A stretch of 64,000 nt of DNA from JAUIAI01 sp045106815 (GCA_045106815.1 JBGCFG010000044.1:1-64000), one strand, 5' to 3'; numbered from the stretch's first letter, positions 51,275 through 60,673 are shown. The notes: generated by a model from the letters alone, not told the origin. Program-made: numbers and translations.

Positions 51275-52105
51275 CTACTTGGGCGCCGCTTTGGTAGAGC
51301 CGCCTTGCACGCCGAGTTTGCCGCCAGTGCCGAGTCCACCCTGAACGGTCTGAGCCTCGTAGTTCTGCACGGCATCAACCAGCTGGTTGTAGGCGTCTGC
51401 AAATGCGGCGGCAATCACTTTGCCCTCGGCCGTCTTGGTATAACCACCAAGTGAACCGCCTACCCGGGAACCGAACAGGCCACCCCACAGCTTGTAGTCA
51501 GTGCTTTTGGAGCTACCTTCCGCAGCGGCCAACTGCACACCGGACCGATTGTCGACCATCGTGAGCAGGGTGGACGCTTCTTTGAATTTCAGCCCGCCTG
51601 CCAGCCTGCCCACAACGCCCAGCCTGCCGCTCAGGCCGCGCAAAGCACCACCAATGCCGCCGGAGTCATTGTTTGAGAACGTGACCGATGGCGTCATCTG
51701 GTAGTCTGCAGCGACCATCTGGCCTTTTTGGAAGTTGCTGCCGGCACGCATTTCACCGGAGTTTCTAATGCGCCGCTCTTGCTCCATTGCGCGCAGGCCT
51801 CGCCCACGTTCAATCACAACAAAACAATTCGATTGCTGAATCAACAGACGCAACACAGGAATCGGGGAACCGAGGCTATATCTTCTTAGTCCTGACCAAT
51901 TGCTTTGGTTCTCAACGACTGCCAGCGTGCCCAGTGTTTCGTCGCAGCGACGTAACTCGCCATTGGCATTGCTGGCATTGGCGCCACCGGCCGAACCTGT
52001 GGCGACAGTTTTGGCACTGCTATCGCCGGTGCTCATCGTTGAGGCTAGGCAGCCGCTCAATAATGCCGTTGTCGCAACTGCGAGCAATGTCATCCGTGTC
52101 TTCAT
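51275..52105 (-). CDS. CsgG/HfaB-like lipoprotein
   Basis: A 276-residue lipoprotein (lipobox LLSGC, C19). The core resembles CsgG-type outer-membrane proteins: PIPVLRLLIQQSNCFVVIERGRGLRAMEQERRI, DYQMTPSVTFSN and GLKFKEASTLLTMVDNRSGVQL. CsgG forms secretion pores for curli; no curli genes are nearby, so this is probably another member of the broad family. The ATG at 52105 has GGGAGAG upstream. The Gly-rich C-terminal tail is unusual. Confidence 0.72.
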   Translation of the reverse strand: MKTRMTLLAVATTALLSGCLASTMSTGDSSAKTVATGSAGGANASNANGELRRCDETLGTLAVVENQSNWSGLRRYSLGSPIPVLRLLIQQSNCFVVIERGRGLRAMEQERRIRNSGEMRAGSNFQKGQMVAADYQMTPSVTFSNNDSGGIGGALRGLSGRLGVVGRLAGGLKFKEASTLLTMVDNRSGVQLAAAEGSSKSTDYKLWGGLFGSRVGGSLGGYTKTAEGKVIAAAFADAYNQLVDAVQNYEAQTVQGGLGTGGKLGVQGGSTKAAPK

Positions 52106-52175
52106 GAATCTACTCTCCCTGGCTTGCATCGTTTTATGTGTGAGATGCCGAAAATCTGATGTTGAAGGGTAACTG

Positions 52176-53417
52176 ATGACCCTAAGTGCCGGTAGCCGCT
52201 TCAGTGCGCCCGTGATCCTCATTGTGGGGATTGTGGCGGCATTTGGCGCGGGCAAATTACCCCCTGTGTTGCTTATTCTGTCTGAATCCTATGGCTTGAG
52301 TTTGTTTGAAGCGAGCTTCCTGATCAGTATGTTTCAGCTCGCAGGTGCATTAATTGGGGTGTTTGCAGGCTCGCTAGCTGATCGATTTGGCCACCGTACC
52401 ATTCTGCAGCTTGGGCTGGCTATGACCCTCATGGGTATAGCCGTGAGCCTTTTGGCTAATAGCGCGGCAGTGCTGCTTGTTAGTCGCGCCATTGAGAGCT
52501 TTGGTTTTATCCTGACCGTCCTGCCGTGTCCGGTATTGCTTCGGCAGTCGGTTGGGCTCGAGCGACAGCGGCTTTGGCTCGGCGTATGGGGCAGCTACAT
52601 GCCTGCTGGCTTCGCCGCTGGCCTGCTCGCGGCGCCGTGGCTTGTTACGCTGTCCATACAAGCAAACATCTCGCTTGAATCCTGGCGCTGGGTCTGGCTG
52701 GGCCACGGGTTGTTGGTGGTGGCAAGCTGGTTTGCATTTCGGCTTTTAGGCGGCGCCCCGTTGCCGCAGACGACGCTGGCTAGATCAGAACGCCACCCTA
52801 AGCGCGCCTTCGCTGCACTCTTGAAACTCACACTCGGATCGTCAGGGCCATGGCTGCTGGGCATCTCGTTCGGTGCTTATGCTGGCCAGTACTTGAGTAT
52901 TGTGTCGTTTCTGCCCACGATTTATCAGCAGGCCGGGATTTCGCTGGCCACGGCTGGAGCGATGACCGCGCTTGTCGCCGGCATCAATCTGTTTGGCAAC
53001 CTGGCTGCCGGGTGGCTGACGCAACGCGGTGTCAATGCGGGCAAACTGATGCTAGCAGCCGCGCTGGCGCTGTTCCTGGGCGCCTGGCTGGTTTATGCGA
53101 GTGGTCTGCCTTTTGGTGTGCGCTATGTGATTGTGGTCGCGACCTCCGCCATCGCGGGACTGATTCCGGGCGCAATGTTTACGCTTGCCCCGCGTTATGC
53201 GCCAACACCCGATACGGTGTCGAGCACGGTGGGCTTGATGCAGCAAGTCTCGGCCATCGGTCAATTTGTGTTGCCACCAATCGTCGCCTGGTCTGCTGCA
53301 CTCGCGGGCGGCTGGTCAAATGCTGCCTGGGCGCTCAGCACAATGGCGCTGGTGAATATTGCGCTCGCGGCTGTGATTGTCCGGCGTGAACGCGCCGCCG
53401 AACAGGTCGGAGCTTAG
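52176..53417 (+). CDS. MFS transporter
   Basis: A 413-residue major facilitator with about 12 membrane segments. The loop 2-3 motif GSLADRFGHRTILQ is present, and a long cytoplasmic loop near residues 200-216 links the halves. It resembles the CynX/NimT-like group of anion or nitroimidazole exporters, but no substrate can be assigned. The start has GAAGGG. It is divergent from the CsgG-like gene and converges on ccmH with four bases between stops. Confidence 0.85.
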   Translation: MTLSAGSRFSAPVILIVGIVAAFGAGKLPPVLLILSESYGLSLFEASFLISMFQLAGALIGVFAGSLADRFGHRTILQLGLAMTLMGIAVSLLANSAAVLLVSRAIESFGFILTVLPCPVLLRQSVGLERQRLWLGVWGSYMPAGFAAGLLAAPWLVTLSIQANISLESWRWVWLGHGLLVVASWFAFRLLGGAPLPQTTLARSERHPKRAFAALLKLTLGSSGPWLLGISFGAYAGQYLSIVSFLPTIYQQAGISLATAGAMTALVAGINLFGNLAAGWLTQRGVNAGKLMLAAALALFLGAWLVYASGLPFGVRYVIVVATSAIAGLIPGAMFTLAPRYAPTPDTVSSTVGLMQQVSAIGQFVLPPIVAWSAALAGGWSNAAWALSTMALVNIALAAVIVRRERAAEQVGA

Positions 53418-53421
53418 TCCG

Positions 53422-53859
53422 CTATTCGTCCAACAGGGCGCGGGCTCGCGCACGATCTGTTTCACCCGGGCTCGACGATTTTTGTGCTTCAGCATTTTGC
53501 TCGACCGCAAGCTTTTGCCGGCGCTGAATGACAAACCAACTTGCAGCGCCAATTGCCAGCAGTGCAAACGGACCGCCCCAGAGCAATGCGGTGTTTCGCT
53601 GCACCGGTGGGCGATACAGCACGAAGTCACCATACCGCGCGACCAGGTACTCTTTGATCTGATCATCGGAACGCCCGCTCGCCACGAGTTCGTGTACCTG
53701 GTTCCGCAAATCACCCGCCAATTCAGCGTTGGAATCAGCAAGCGTTTGATTCTGGCAAACCAGACAGCGCAATTCTTCCTCGAGCGCTTTCATACGCGTT
53801 TGTTCGGCTTCGCTCAAAGGTGGCAGATTCACTTCGGTTTTGACGGGGCCGGTAGCCAT
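53422..53859 (-). CDS. ccmH: Cytochrome c maturation protein CcmH, without signal peptide
   Basis: This 145-residue protein has the CcmH redox motif LRCLVCQNQ (C32, C35), the three-helix domain (SNAELAGDLRNQVHELVASGRSDDQIKEYLVARYGDFVLYRPP) and one membrane segment (about 95-113). It reduces apocytochrome c cysteines for haem ligation. Homologues start with a Sec signal peptide. Here the predicted N-terminus (MATGPVKTEVNLPPL) is polar, and an in-frame stop lies a few codons upstream of the ATG. The start has GGGAG. Either the signal was lost or a frameshift hides it. Confidence 0.85.
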   Translation of the reverse strand: MATGPVKTEVNLPPLSEAEQTRMKALEEELRCLVCQNQTLADSNAELAGDLRNQVHELVASGRSDDQIKEYLVARYGDFVLYRPPVQRNTALLWGGPFALLAIGAASWFVIQRRQKLAVEQNAEAQKSSSPGETDRARARALLDE

Positions 53860-53873
53860 GCTGACAAAACTCC

Positions 53874-54404
53874 CTATTCACTGGCCAGGCGGGCAGCCAG
53901 CGGCAACAGTTCGTTGTTGAATTCTTCGGTGGAGAAAGGGCCAACTTTCTTGTAACGGATGATCCCTTGCTTATCGATCAGAAAGCTCTCCGGAGCGCCA
54001 TAAACCCCATAGTCAATCGCTGATCTGCCCGGCACATCGCTAATCACAATCTCGAAGGGGTTACCGTGTCTGCGCAACCAGCGCACGGACGCCTGGGGAT
54101 CATCTTTCCAGGCCAAGCCCACCATCAACAGTGACTTGTTCGCGGCAGCATCAAGAAAAACGGGGTGTTCGATAAGGCATGCAGCGCACCAGCTTCCCCA
54201 GATATTCAGTAGCCAAACCTTGCCCTTCAGGTCGGCGGGAGAAAATTCGCCCTCGCTACCCAGCAATGGCAGCGTAAACGCTGGTGCGGGCTTGTCTATC
54301 AAGGGAGACGGAATCTGGCTCGGGTCTTTACTCAGCCCTTTGAACAGAAAAACAAAAATGCCCGCAAATATCGCCAGTGGCAACAGGTATTTAATGACCC
54401 TCAT
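53874..54404 (-). CDS. ccmG: Cytochrome c biogenesis thioredoxin CcmG (DsbE)
   Basis: This periplasmic thioredoxin-like protein (176 residues) is tethered by an N-terminal segment (about 4-23). The active site reads GSWCAAC (C73, C76), and the conserved acidic/GVxGxPE loop reads YGVYGAPESFLID. It keeps apocytochrome thiols or CcmH reduced. It follows ccmF by 20 bp and precedes ccmH by 14 bp. Confidence 0.92.
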   Translation of the reverse strand: MRVIKYLLPLAIFAGIFVFLFKGLSKDPSQIPSPLIDKPAPAFTLPLLGSEGEFSPADLKGKVWLLNIWGSWCAACLIEHPVFLDAAANKSLLMVGLAWKDDPQASVRWLRRHGNPFEIVISDVPGRSAIDYGVYGAPESFLIDKQGIIRYKKVGPFSTEEFNNELLPLAARLASE

Positions 54405-54424
54405 GCGTTCTCAGCTGTCCTTAA

Positions 54425-56482
54425 CTAGGCGCGTGCAGCGCCCGCATTCTGCGCTCGTAACTGGCGGGCCGCGACGGTTTTGCGGTAGCGCCTGTCGGCA
54501 ATCGCAACAAAGCCGCCCAGCGCCATCAGGACGCAGCCAAGCCAGATCCAGTTGATATAAGGCTTCACATGCGCGCGAACGACCCAGCGTTCGGCAGACA
54601 CGGCTTCGCCCATCGATACATACAAATCACGCGTCAGACTCCGGTTGATGGAAGCCTCGGTCATGGTTTGCCCACTCGCACGGTAGGTGCGCTTTTCCGG
54701 GTGCAGGGTGCCTAAGGCTTGAGCGCCGGGCGGGATGGCAAGCAGCGGGTCTTTTGCTGCATCGGGGCCAGCTTGGAAAACCGTGAATGTTGCCTTGGTC
54801 GAATCATAATTTGGACCGTTCTTGGGGCCCAGATCGTCAAAGCGTAGCGCATAAGGGCCAATGACGACTGTCTCGCCCTTCGAGATGGCTACCTCGGTAT
54901 CCACCTCATAGGTCTTGACCGCTGTAATAGCCAGGACGAATGCAGCAACCCCCAGGTGCGCCAGATGCATGCCCCAGATGCTGGCTGAGTGCATCCGTGC
55001 CCGACGCAGAGCATCGCCAAACCTGAACTGGCCATCGGCGCCACGCATGGCATCAATCACTGACACGAGTACGCACGCGGCAATCCAGAATCCGAACGCA
55101 AACCCGAGGCTGGCCATTGGGCGGACCATGCTGCTGTCGGCACCCTGCCAATAGGCAACGACCGGCGCCAGCAAGGCGGCGATGATTGCCACGGCGAAGG
55201 CCCAGCGCAGCCGGGTGGCAATGTCGGGCAGGTGGGCAGACTTCCATCGCATGATGGGCCCGATGCCCATCAGGAACATGGCCGGCGCCATCAACGGATA
55301 AAACACGGCATCAAAGTAGGGTGGTCCTACAGAAATTTTGCCCATATCCAGGGTGTCAAGAATGAGTGGGTACAGGGTGCCCAGCAGCACCGCACCGGTG
55401 GCGACCACCAGCAGGATATTGTTGGCGAGCAGCATGGACTCTCTGGAAACCAGCCCGAAGCTTTCGCCCAGGCCAATCTTCTGCGCGCGCGCAGCAAACA
55501 GTGCCAGGGAGCCGCCAATGACGATTGCCAAAAACGCCAGGATATAAACACCGCGGGTTGGGTCGGTGGCGAATGCGTGAACGGAGGTCAGCACGCCGCT
55601 TCGCACGAGGAAGGTGCCAAGCAGGCTGAGCGAGAAGCCCGAGATCGCGAGCAGCACCGTCCAGCTTTTGAACACGCCGCGTTTTTCGGTGACCGCTAAC
55701 GAATGAATCAAGGCGGTGGCGACCAGCCAGGGCATGAATGATGCGTTCTCGACCGGGTCCCAGAACCACCAGCCACCCCAGCCCAGTTCGTAGTAAGCCC
55801 AGAATGAGCCGAGCGCAATGCCGAGTGTCAGGAAACTCCACGCCACCGTCGTCCAGGGGCGTGCCCAACGGGCCCAGGCCAGATCAAAGTGACCGCCAAT
55901 CAAACCAGCCACCGCAAAACTGAACGCCACCGACAAGCCCACATAACCCATGTAAAGCAGGGGCGGGTGGAAAATCATGCCAGGGTCTTGCAGCAACGGA
56001 TTGAGATCCCGGCCCTCTGCTGCCGGTGGCAACAGACGCTCGAACGGATTGCTCGTGAACAAGGTGAAGGCAATGAACCCGATCGTGATAAGCCCCATGA
56101 CCGCGAGAATTCGCGCCCGCAAAACATCTGACAAGCTCTTGGAGAACAGCGCTACCGCGCAGGTCCAGCCGGCGAGCATCAGGACCCAAAGCAGGATGGA
56201 GCCTTCATGCGAGCCCCAGGTGGCCGCAATTCTCAGCAGAACGGGTAGGTCGCTATTGGAGTGCGAGGCAACAAGCTTGACCGAGAAGTCATGGTTGTAG
56301 AACGCCATCATCAGGCAGGCGAAAGCCAGGCTTACCAATAAGAACAGCATGCCAGAGGCAGGTTTGGCAACCGCCATCATGCGGGCGTCACCGCGTGCTG
56401 CACCCACCATGGGGACAACGCCCAGCACCACTGACATGAGTAAGGCCAGCGATAGTGCAAAGTGTCCTAGTTCAACGCTCAT
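54425..56482 (-). CDS. ccmF: Haem lyase subunit CcmF
   Basis: This large inner-membrane protein (685 residues) has about 15 segments. It performs haem attachment to apocytochrome c with CcmH and CcmI. The Trp-rich haem-handling motif is GGWWFWDPVENASFMPW, and conserved His residues are expected in flanking segments. The length is normal for the family. A GGAG lies upstream of the ATG. Confidence 0.94.
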   Translation of the reverse strand: MSVELGHFALSLALLMSVVLGVVPMVGAARGDARMMAVAKPASGMLFLLVSLAFACLMMAFYNHDFSVKLVASHSNSDLPVLLRIAATWGSHEGSILLWVLMLAGWTCAVALFSKSLSDVLRARILAVMGLITIGFIAFTLFTSNPFERLLPPAAEGRDLNPLLQDPGMIFHPPLLYMGYVGLSVAFSFAVAGLIGGHFDLAWARWARPWTTVAWSFLTLGIALGSFWAYYELGWGGWWFWDPVENASFMPWLVATALIHSLAVTEKRGVFKSWTVLLAISGFSLSLLGTFLVRSGVLTSVHAFATDPTRGVYILAFLAIVIGGSLALFAARAQKIGLGESFGLVSRESMLLANNILLVVATGAVLLGTLYPLILDTLDMGKISVGPPYFDAVFYPLMAPAMFLMGIGPIMRWKSAHLPDIATRLRWAFAVAIIAALLAPVVAYWQGADSSMVRPMASLGFAFGFWIAACVLVSVIDAMRGADGQFRFGDALRRARMHSASIWGMHLAHLGVAAFVLAITAVKTYEVDTEVAISKGETVVIGPYALRFDDLGPKNGPNYDSTKATFTVFQAGPDAAKDPLLAIPPGAQALGTLHPEKRTYRASGQTMTEASINRSLTRDLYVSMGEAVSAERWVVRAHVKPYINWIWLGCVLMALGGFVAIADRRYRKTVAARQLRAQNAGAARA

Positions 56483-56541
56483 AACAAGATAACTCCGTCA
56501 GGCTTCATAGCCCTTTGACATCTGACCCGTTCACAACCGGT

Positions 56542-57021
56542 CTACTGTTCGCCTGGCTTGATACCCGGCTGATTTTTCAGGAATTCAGCAGGGGCGCCAA
56601 TCGGGTGGCCGGCCTGCTTGAGCGCTTCGGCCGCTTCAGGCGGCATGTAGTTCTCATCATGTTTGGCGAGGACTTCGCTGGCGACAAACTTGCCGTCAGA
56701 TTGCAACTGTCCCTGAGCGACAATGCCGCGACCTTCCTTGAACAGATCAGGCAGGATGCCGGTGTAGCTCACAGGCACTGTCTCAAGGCTGTCGGTCACT
56801 TTGAAGCTCACTTGCGTGCCGTCGCGCACAACGCTGTCTTGCACGACCAGACCACCAATCCGAAAGTGTTTTTCAACCGGCGCTTCACCAGCCGCTATCT
56901 GAGATGGCGTGAAGAAGAAAACCAGATTACTTTGAAACGCATTGAGCACCAGCGCTGCTGCAATACCGAGTGCAGCCAGACCGCCGACAACCAGGGCTGC
57001 TCGTTTATGACGCGGCTTCAT
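56542..57021 (-). CDS. ccmE: Haem chaperone CcmE
   Basis: This periplasmic, membrane-anchored haem chaperone (159 residues) has an anchor at about 8-28. A beta-barrel domain follows, then the haem-binding HxxxY motif HDENY (H121 binds haem covalently, Y125), in the family context LAKHDENYMPPE. It overlaps ccmD by 4 bp. Confidence 0.94.
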   Translation of the reverse strand: MKPRHKRAALVVGGLAALGIAAALVLNAFQSNLVFFFTPSQIAAGEAPVEKHFRIGGLVVQDSVVRDGTQVSFKVTDSLETVPVSYTGILPDLFKEGRGIVAQGQLQSDGKFVASEVLAKHDENYMPPEAAEALKQAGHPIGAPAEFLKNQPGIKPGEQ

Positions 57022-57248
57022 GAGGCCTCCGATGCAACCTGGCCATTGGCCCGCGTTGCGCTTTTGCCGCCAGTAGGCGGCGCCTGTATGGCTGTCATCA
57101 TTTCGGCTTGTTGGAGCGCGCTCGCTCGCCTGCGCCTGACGGCCAGCATCTCGATGATGATCGCGACAATCACCATGCCATAAGAGGCGGCGATATAAAA
57201 AGTATGTCGGTCAAATTCCAAGTGATTTACTCCGTCAGCGGGCGGCAA
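57018..57248 (-). CDS. ccmD: Small membrane protein CcmD
   Basis: A 76-residue protein with one membrane segment (about 17-36, FYIAASYGMVIVAIIIEML) followed by a basic RRRR patch. CcmD stabilises the CcmABC-CcmE complex and releases haem-loaded CcmE. It is slightly longer than typical because of a polar C-terminal tail. It overlaps ccmC by 14 bp and ccmE by 4 bp. Confidence 0.85.
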   Translation of the reverse strand: MPPADGVNHLEFDRHTFYIAASYGMVIVAIIIEMLAVRRRRASALQQAEMMTAIQAPPTGGKSATRANGQVASEAS

Positions 57249-57966
57249 TCAATTGCCTGACCCAGTCGGTATGCCCTTCACGTTCAAGCATGATGCTTCG
57301 TACTCGGTGCAGTGCAATGGCAATCGCATAGGCCCAGCACGCAAACACCATGACGAGCATTGCCATCAGCATTACTTCGGCCATCTTGGGCGCTGATGTA
57401 ACACTGACGCTCGCGCCCTGATGCAAGGTGTTCCACCACCGAACCGAAAAGTAGATGATGGGCACATTGATCACGCCAACCAGGGCCAGCAGCGAGCTGG
57501 CGCGGTCGGCACGGCGCGGATCGTTGATAGATGCTCGTAACGCGAGAAACCCAAAGTACAAAAACAGCAAGACCAGTGTTGAGGTGATGCGGGCATCCCA
57601 GACCCAGTATGTGCCCCAGGTGGGTCTGCCCCAGAACGCGCCAGTCCACAGTGCAATAAACGTGAACATGGCGCCAGTAGGGGCCAGTGCCTGCGCCATC
57701 ATGGACGACAAGCGCGTGTTCCAGATGAGCGAGACAGCGCACCAGCCAGCCATCACCAGATAGATGAACATGCCCATCCAGGCAGCCGGCACATGGATAA
57801 AGATGATGCGATAGGCCTGACCCTGCTGATAGTCGACCGGCGCAACCCAAAAGCCCAGGTACATCCCGTAAACCGTCAGCACCACCGCAATGGCGGCAAA
57901 CCACGGGATCAGGTTGCCGGCCAGGTGGTAGAACCGAGAAGGGGCTGAAAACTTAAACACCGACAT
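57235..57966 (-). CDS. ccmC: Haem transporter subunit CcmC
   Basis: This six-segment inner-membrane protein (243 residues) presents haem to CcmE. The tryptophan-rich motif reads GRPTWGTYWVWDARITS, and conserved His residues lie in flanking loops (including WWNTLHQGAS). It is separated from ccmB by 67 bp. Confidence 0.94.
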   Translation of the reverse strand: MSVFKFSAPSRFYHLAGNLIPWFAAIAVVLTVYGMYLGFWVAPVDYQQGQAYRIIFIHVPAAWMGMFIYLVMAGWCAVSLIWNTRLSSMMAQALAPTGAMFTFIALWTGAFWGRPTWGTYWVWDARITSTLVLLFLYFGFLALRASINDPRRADRASSLLALVGVINVPIIYFSVRWWNTLHQGASVSVTSAPKMAEVMLMAMLVMVFACWAYAIAIALHRVRSIMLEREGHTDWVRQLIAAR

Positions 57967-58033
57967 AGTCAGAGACCCGCTTTAGCGGGCGATGGAGGGT
58001 TGCGACTGAAAGGGTTGCGACGGACTTTAGACA

Positions 58034-58717
58034 TTATTCATGGGCAATTCTAACGGCCAAAGCGGCTCCAAACGGGCCGGCCACATTGGCAATGATGAAT
58101 CCTGCCCCAAGCAGCGATAAATGCGCTTCAGCGCCCAGGCCGGCGCGGGCAGCACCGACCGCCCCAGTCCCGAAAACCAGGATCGGCACGGCCAGCGGAA
58201 GCACCAGCAGGGCAAGCAGGCTCGCCCCACCACGCGCGCCCAGGGTCAGGGCTGCGCCAATAGCGCCCAGCCATGCCAAAACCGGCGTGCCCAGCGCGAG
58301 AGCTGCCAGTAACAACACGGCATCATCCCAGCTCATGCGGAACTGAACAGCAATCAGCGGTACCAACAGCATGATGGGCAATGAGGTGGTGAGCCAGTGC
58401 GCAGCGACTTTTCCGGCGACCAGCGCGGGCAATGGGGCGGCGGACAGCACCATTTGCTCGAGTGACCCATCCGCATGGTCACTGGCAAACAAGTGGGGCA
58501 GCGCAAGCAAACTCGCTAAAAGCGCGGAGATCCAGGCAACACCCGGTGCGATCTCGGTGAGGAATTTCGGGTCGGGAGAAATCGCGAGCGGAAAAAGGCT
58601 CGTGACCAGCAAAAAGAATATCAACACGACGGCCAACTCGCCGCGCGCCCGCAACGCAATCATTAAATCGCGGCGAGCTGCCCACCAGGCCGCGAATAAC
58701 AGGCCGCGCTCAGTCAT
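58034..58717 (-). CDS. ccmB: Haem exporter permease CcmB
   Basis: This membrane partner (227 residues) of CcmA has six segments and the CcmB landmark FASDHADGSLEQMVLSAAPLP. With CcmA and CcmC it uses ATP to release haem-CcmE. The ATG at 58717 fits the usual N-terminus; it overlaps the ccmA stop by 8 bp. A longer frame reaching 58840 runs inside ccmA and is not supported. Confidence 0.92.
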   Translation of the reverse strand: MTERGLLFAAWWAARRDLMIALRARGELAVVLIFFLLVTSLFPLAISPDPKFLTEIAPGVAWISALLASLLALPHLFASDHADGSLEQMVLSAAPLPALVAGKVAAHWLTTSLPIMLLVPLIAVQFRMSWDDAVLLLAALALGTPVLAWLGAIGAALTLGARGGASLLALLVLPLAVPILVFGTGAVGAARAGLGAEAHLSLLGAGFIIANVAGPFGAALAVRIAHE

Positions 58718-59384
58718 CGACTGAACTCGCCATCCCGGGAGCAAAGTCGGGCATTTGCAGTTTGATGGCTTCTGGCCCCGGGGCGAGGGGTTGATGAGTT
58801 GCGATGATCGCGCAGCCGTCTCTTTCAAGGTGCCGGGCAATCAAACTGTCCAGCAGCGTCAGGCCAGCCTGATCAAGTGCGTTGCCTGGCTCATCAAGTA
58901 GCCACAGCGCCCGATTGGAAGCGAGCGATAAACGCGCGAGTTGCACCCGGCGACGCTGGCCCGCCGACAGGCTGGCCGCCGGCAGCGGCGCACATGCGGC
59001 AATGCCAGCGAGATCCAATGCATCGAGTAATTGTGAATCGTCAGGTTGTTTACCGTGGTCAAGCGTTAGCCAGAGCGAGAGATTTTGAGCACAGGTCAGG
59101 CTGTCTTTTATGGCAGGCGCATGCCCGTCGTAGAGCAGATTCGAACGCCAAATCGCGCTCACCGGATTGACCGGCTGGCCTTGCCAGAACATCTGGCCCT
59201 CAAGCGGCCTGATCAGCCCGGCAAGCGCTCTAAGCAGGGTCGACTTGCCTGTGCCGTTTGGTCCGGTCAGTTCGATCCACTCGCCAGCCCTGAGCGAAAA
59301 GGCCAGATGCGTAAACAGCGGGCGATAGCCTGCGGCACACGCGAGCGACTCTACCGCCAGCAAAGGCGAGGGCGATGATGTCAC
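58710..59384 (-). CDS. ccmA: Haem exporter ATPase CcmA
   Basis: This ABC ATPase (224 residues) has Walker A GPNGTGKST and signature SLSAGQRRRVQLARL. Walker B is LWLLDEP. The short length and LSAGQ variant are typical of CcmA. It overlaps the ccmI stop by 4 bp. Confidence 0.93.
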   Translation of the reverse strand: MTSSPSPLLAVESLACAAGYRPLFTHLAFSLRAGEWIELTGPNGTGKSTLLRALAGLIRPLEGQMFWQGQPVNPVSAIWRSNLLYDGHAPAIKDSLTCAQNLSLWLTLDHGKQPDDSQLLDALDLAGIAACAPLPAASLSAGQRRRVQLARLSLASNRALWLLDEPGNALDQAGLTLLDSLIARHLERDGCAIIATHQPLAPGPEAIKLQMPDFAPGMASSVDD

Positions 59385-60667
59385 GGCACAGTCTGATCGA
59401 TGGTGATGACCAGACCCTGCCGGTTGTTAGACCCGGCATCGCTCTGGCCAAAGCGATCACCCGTCTGCCTGATGGCGTTGCCGGACAGGCTCAGTCGGGC
59501 TTCCACCACCACTTCTGCCGCATCAGACAGGCGGCGCTGCGGGCTCATGGCGTTTGCATCGCTCAGTGAGAAATCCATCGGTAAGCTTGGATCAGGAATG
59601 CGAAGGGCAGCAAACGGCATACGCGGTCCCTGCGCGGCGCGAACAGAAATAAACAAGACCGCGCCGGCAGGTACGGGCTCACCTGAAAGCTCGATACGGC
59701 CAGTGAGTAGGGCATCGCCGGCCGGCTTGTCCGTTGAGTTTGTTTGGGAGCCGGGGTTGCTGTTCGCCTGGGCGATGGGCGGCGGCGCCGCGCCGCCTTG
59801 ACTACCGGCTGCTTTCAACGCGGCAATGTTTGCTTCGATTTGGTCAACCAACTGGCCAACCTGCTTCCCTTCCTCAGAGTCGGGCGACATCGCGGCAAGC
59901 AAGGTCCTCAGATGAGGCAGTGCAGCAGGTTGCTGACCTGATTCCATGTAATACGCAGCAATCAGCCCGTTGGTCTTTAGTTCGCCTGGCTCGATTGTCA
60001 GCGCCTGGCGCAGCAGTTGTTCGGGCTTACCAGCAAAGTCACGGCCTTGTGCGAGCCATTGCATCTCTGCCTGTTCGGCGAGCAGGCGGGCATTGGGCGG
60101 CAGCAAAGCGGCCGCCCGGCCAAAGGCTTCAGCGGCAGCCGGATAGTCTCGCTGTGCTTGGCGCACCTGTCCGAGGGCAAGCCAGGCCTGTCCGTCCTCC
60201 GGCGTATCTTCGGTGGCCTTGATCACCTGCGCCACCATGTTGTCGATTTCCTGTCGTGACGGCATGGTGTTGACATCGACCAAATGGGGCGAGGCGCCAA
60301 TCATCGGTTCACCCACTTGCTGGTAGACCACAAATGCGAGGGTGGGGAGCAACATAGCGACGGTTGCTGCGGTCAGAACGCGGCGCGGGCCAACGGAAGG
60401 TGATGAGGCTGATGGTGCTGTGCCGGACTCGGCCGGCAAGGTCTGCGCAAGGCTGTCAATCAGATTGTTGCGCGCCTCTTCTGCTTCGGCCTCTGTGAGT
60501 CGGCCCGCTGCTTGCTCGTCATCAATCTCGCGCCGCCGGTCACGCATGACCGCGAGTTGACTCTCCTGAACATCAAGGCCAATTTCCGGCTGTTTTCGAA
60601 GCAGTGGCCAGGCCACCGCACCAACCGACAATACACACAACAATCCCAGCAGAATCCAGAAAGTCAC
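59381..60667 (-). CDS. ccmI: Cytochrome c biogenesis protein CcmI
   Basis: This apocytochrome c chaperone (428 residues) has an N-terminal segment (about 3-20), a cytoplasmic loop with coiled coil (RRREIDDEQAAGRLTEAEAEEARNNLIDSL) and a second segment (about 97-115). A periplasmic TPR domain (about 150-285) follows, then a beta-rich C-terminal domain. It is here the first gene of the operon, whereas it commonly stands last after ccmH. Confidence 0.88.
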   Translation of the reverse strand: MTFWILLGLLCVLSVGAVAWPLLRKQPEIGLDVQESQLAVMRDRRREIDDEQAAGRLTEAEAEEARNNLIDSLAQTLPAESGTAPSASSPSVGPRRVLTAATVAMLLPTLAFVVYQQVGEPMIGASPHLVDVNTMPSRQEIDNMVAQVIKATEDTPEDGQAWLALGQVRQAQRDYPAAAEAFGRAAALLPPNARLLAEQAEMQWLAQGRDFAGKPEQLLRQALTIEPGELKTNGLIAAYYMESGQQPAALPHLRTLLAAMSPDSEEGKQVGQLVDQIEANIAALKAAGSQGGAAPPPIAQANSNPGSQTNSTDKPAGDALLTGRIELSGEPVPAGAVLFISVRAAQGPRMPFAALRIPDPSLPMDFSLSDANAMSPQRRLSDAAEVVVEARLSLSGNAIRQTGDRFGQSDAGSNNRQGLVITIDQTVP

Positions 60668-60673
60668 GAATGC

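Noticed and set aside
52850..53389. A 179-residue frame inside the MFS gene
   Set aside because: Out-of-frame shadow with an atypical Cys/Arg-rich composition.
57284..57904. A 206-residue minus-strand frame inside ccmC
   Set aside because: Out-of-frame shadow rich in Cys, His and Trp; ccmC in the correct frame is unambiguous.
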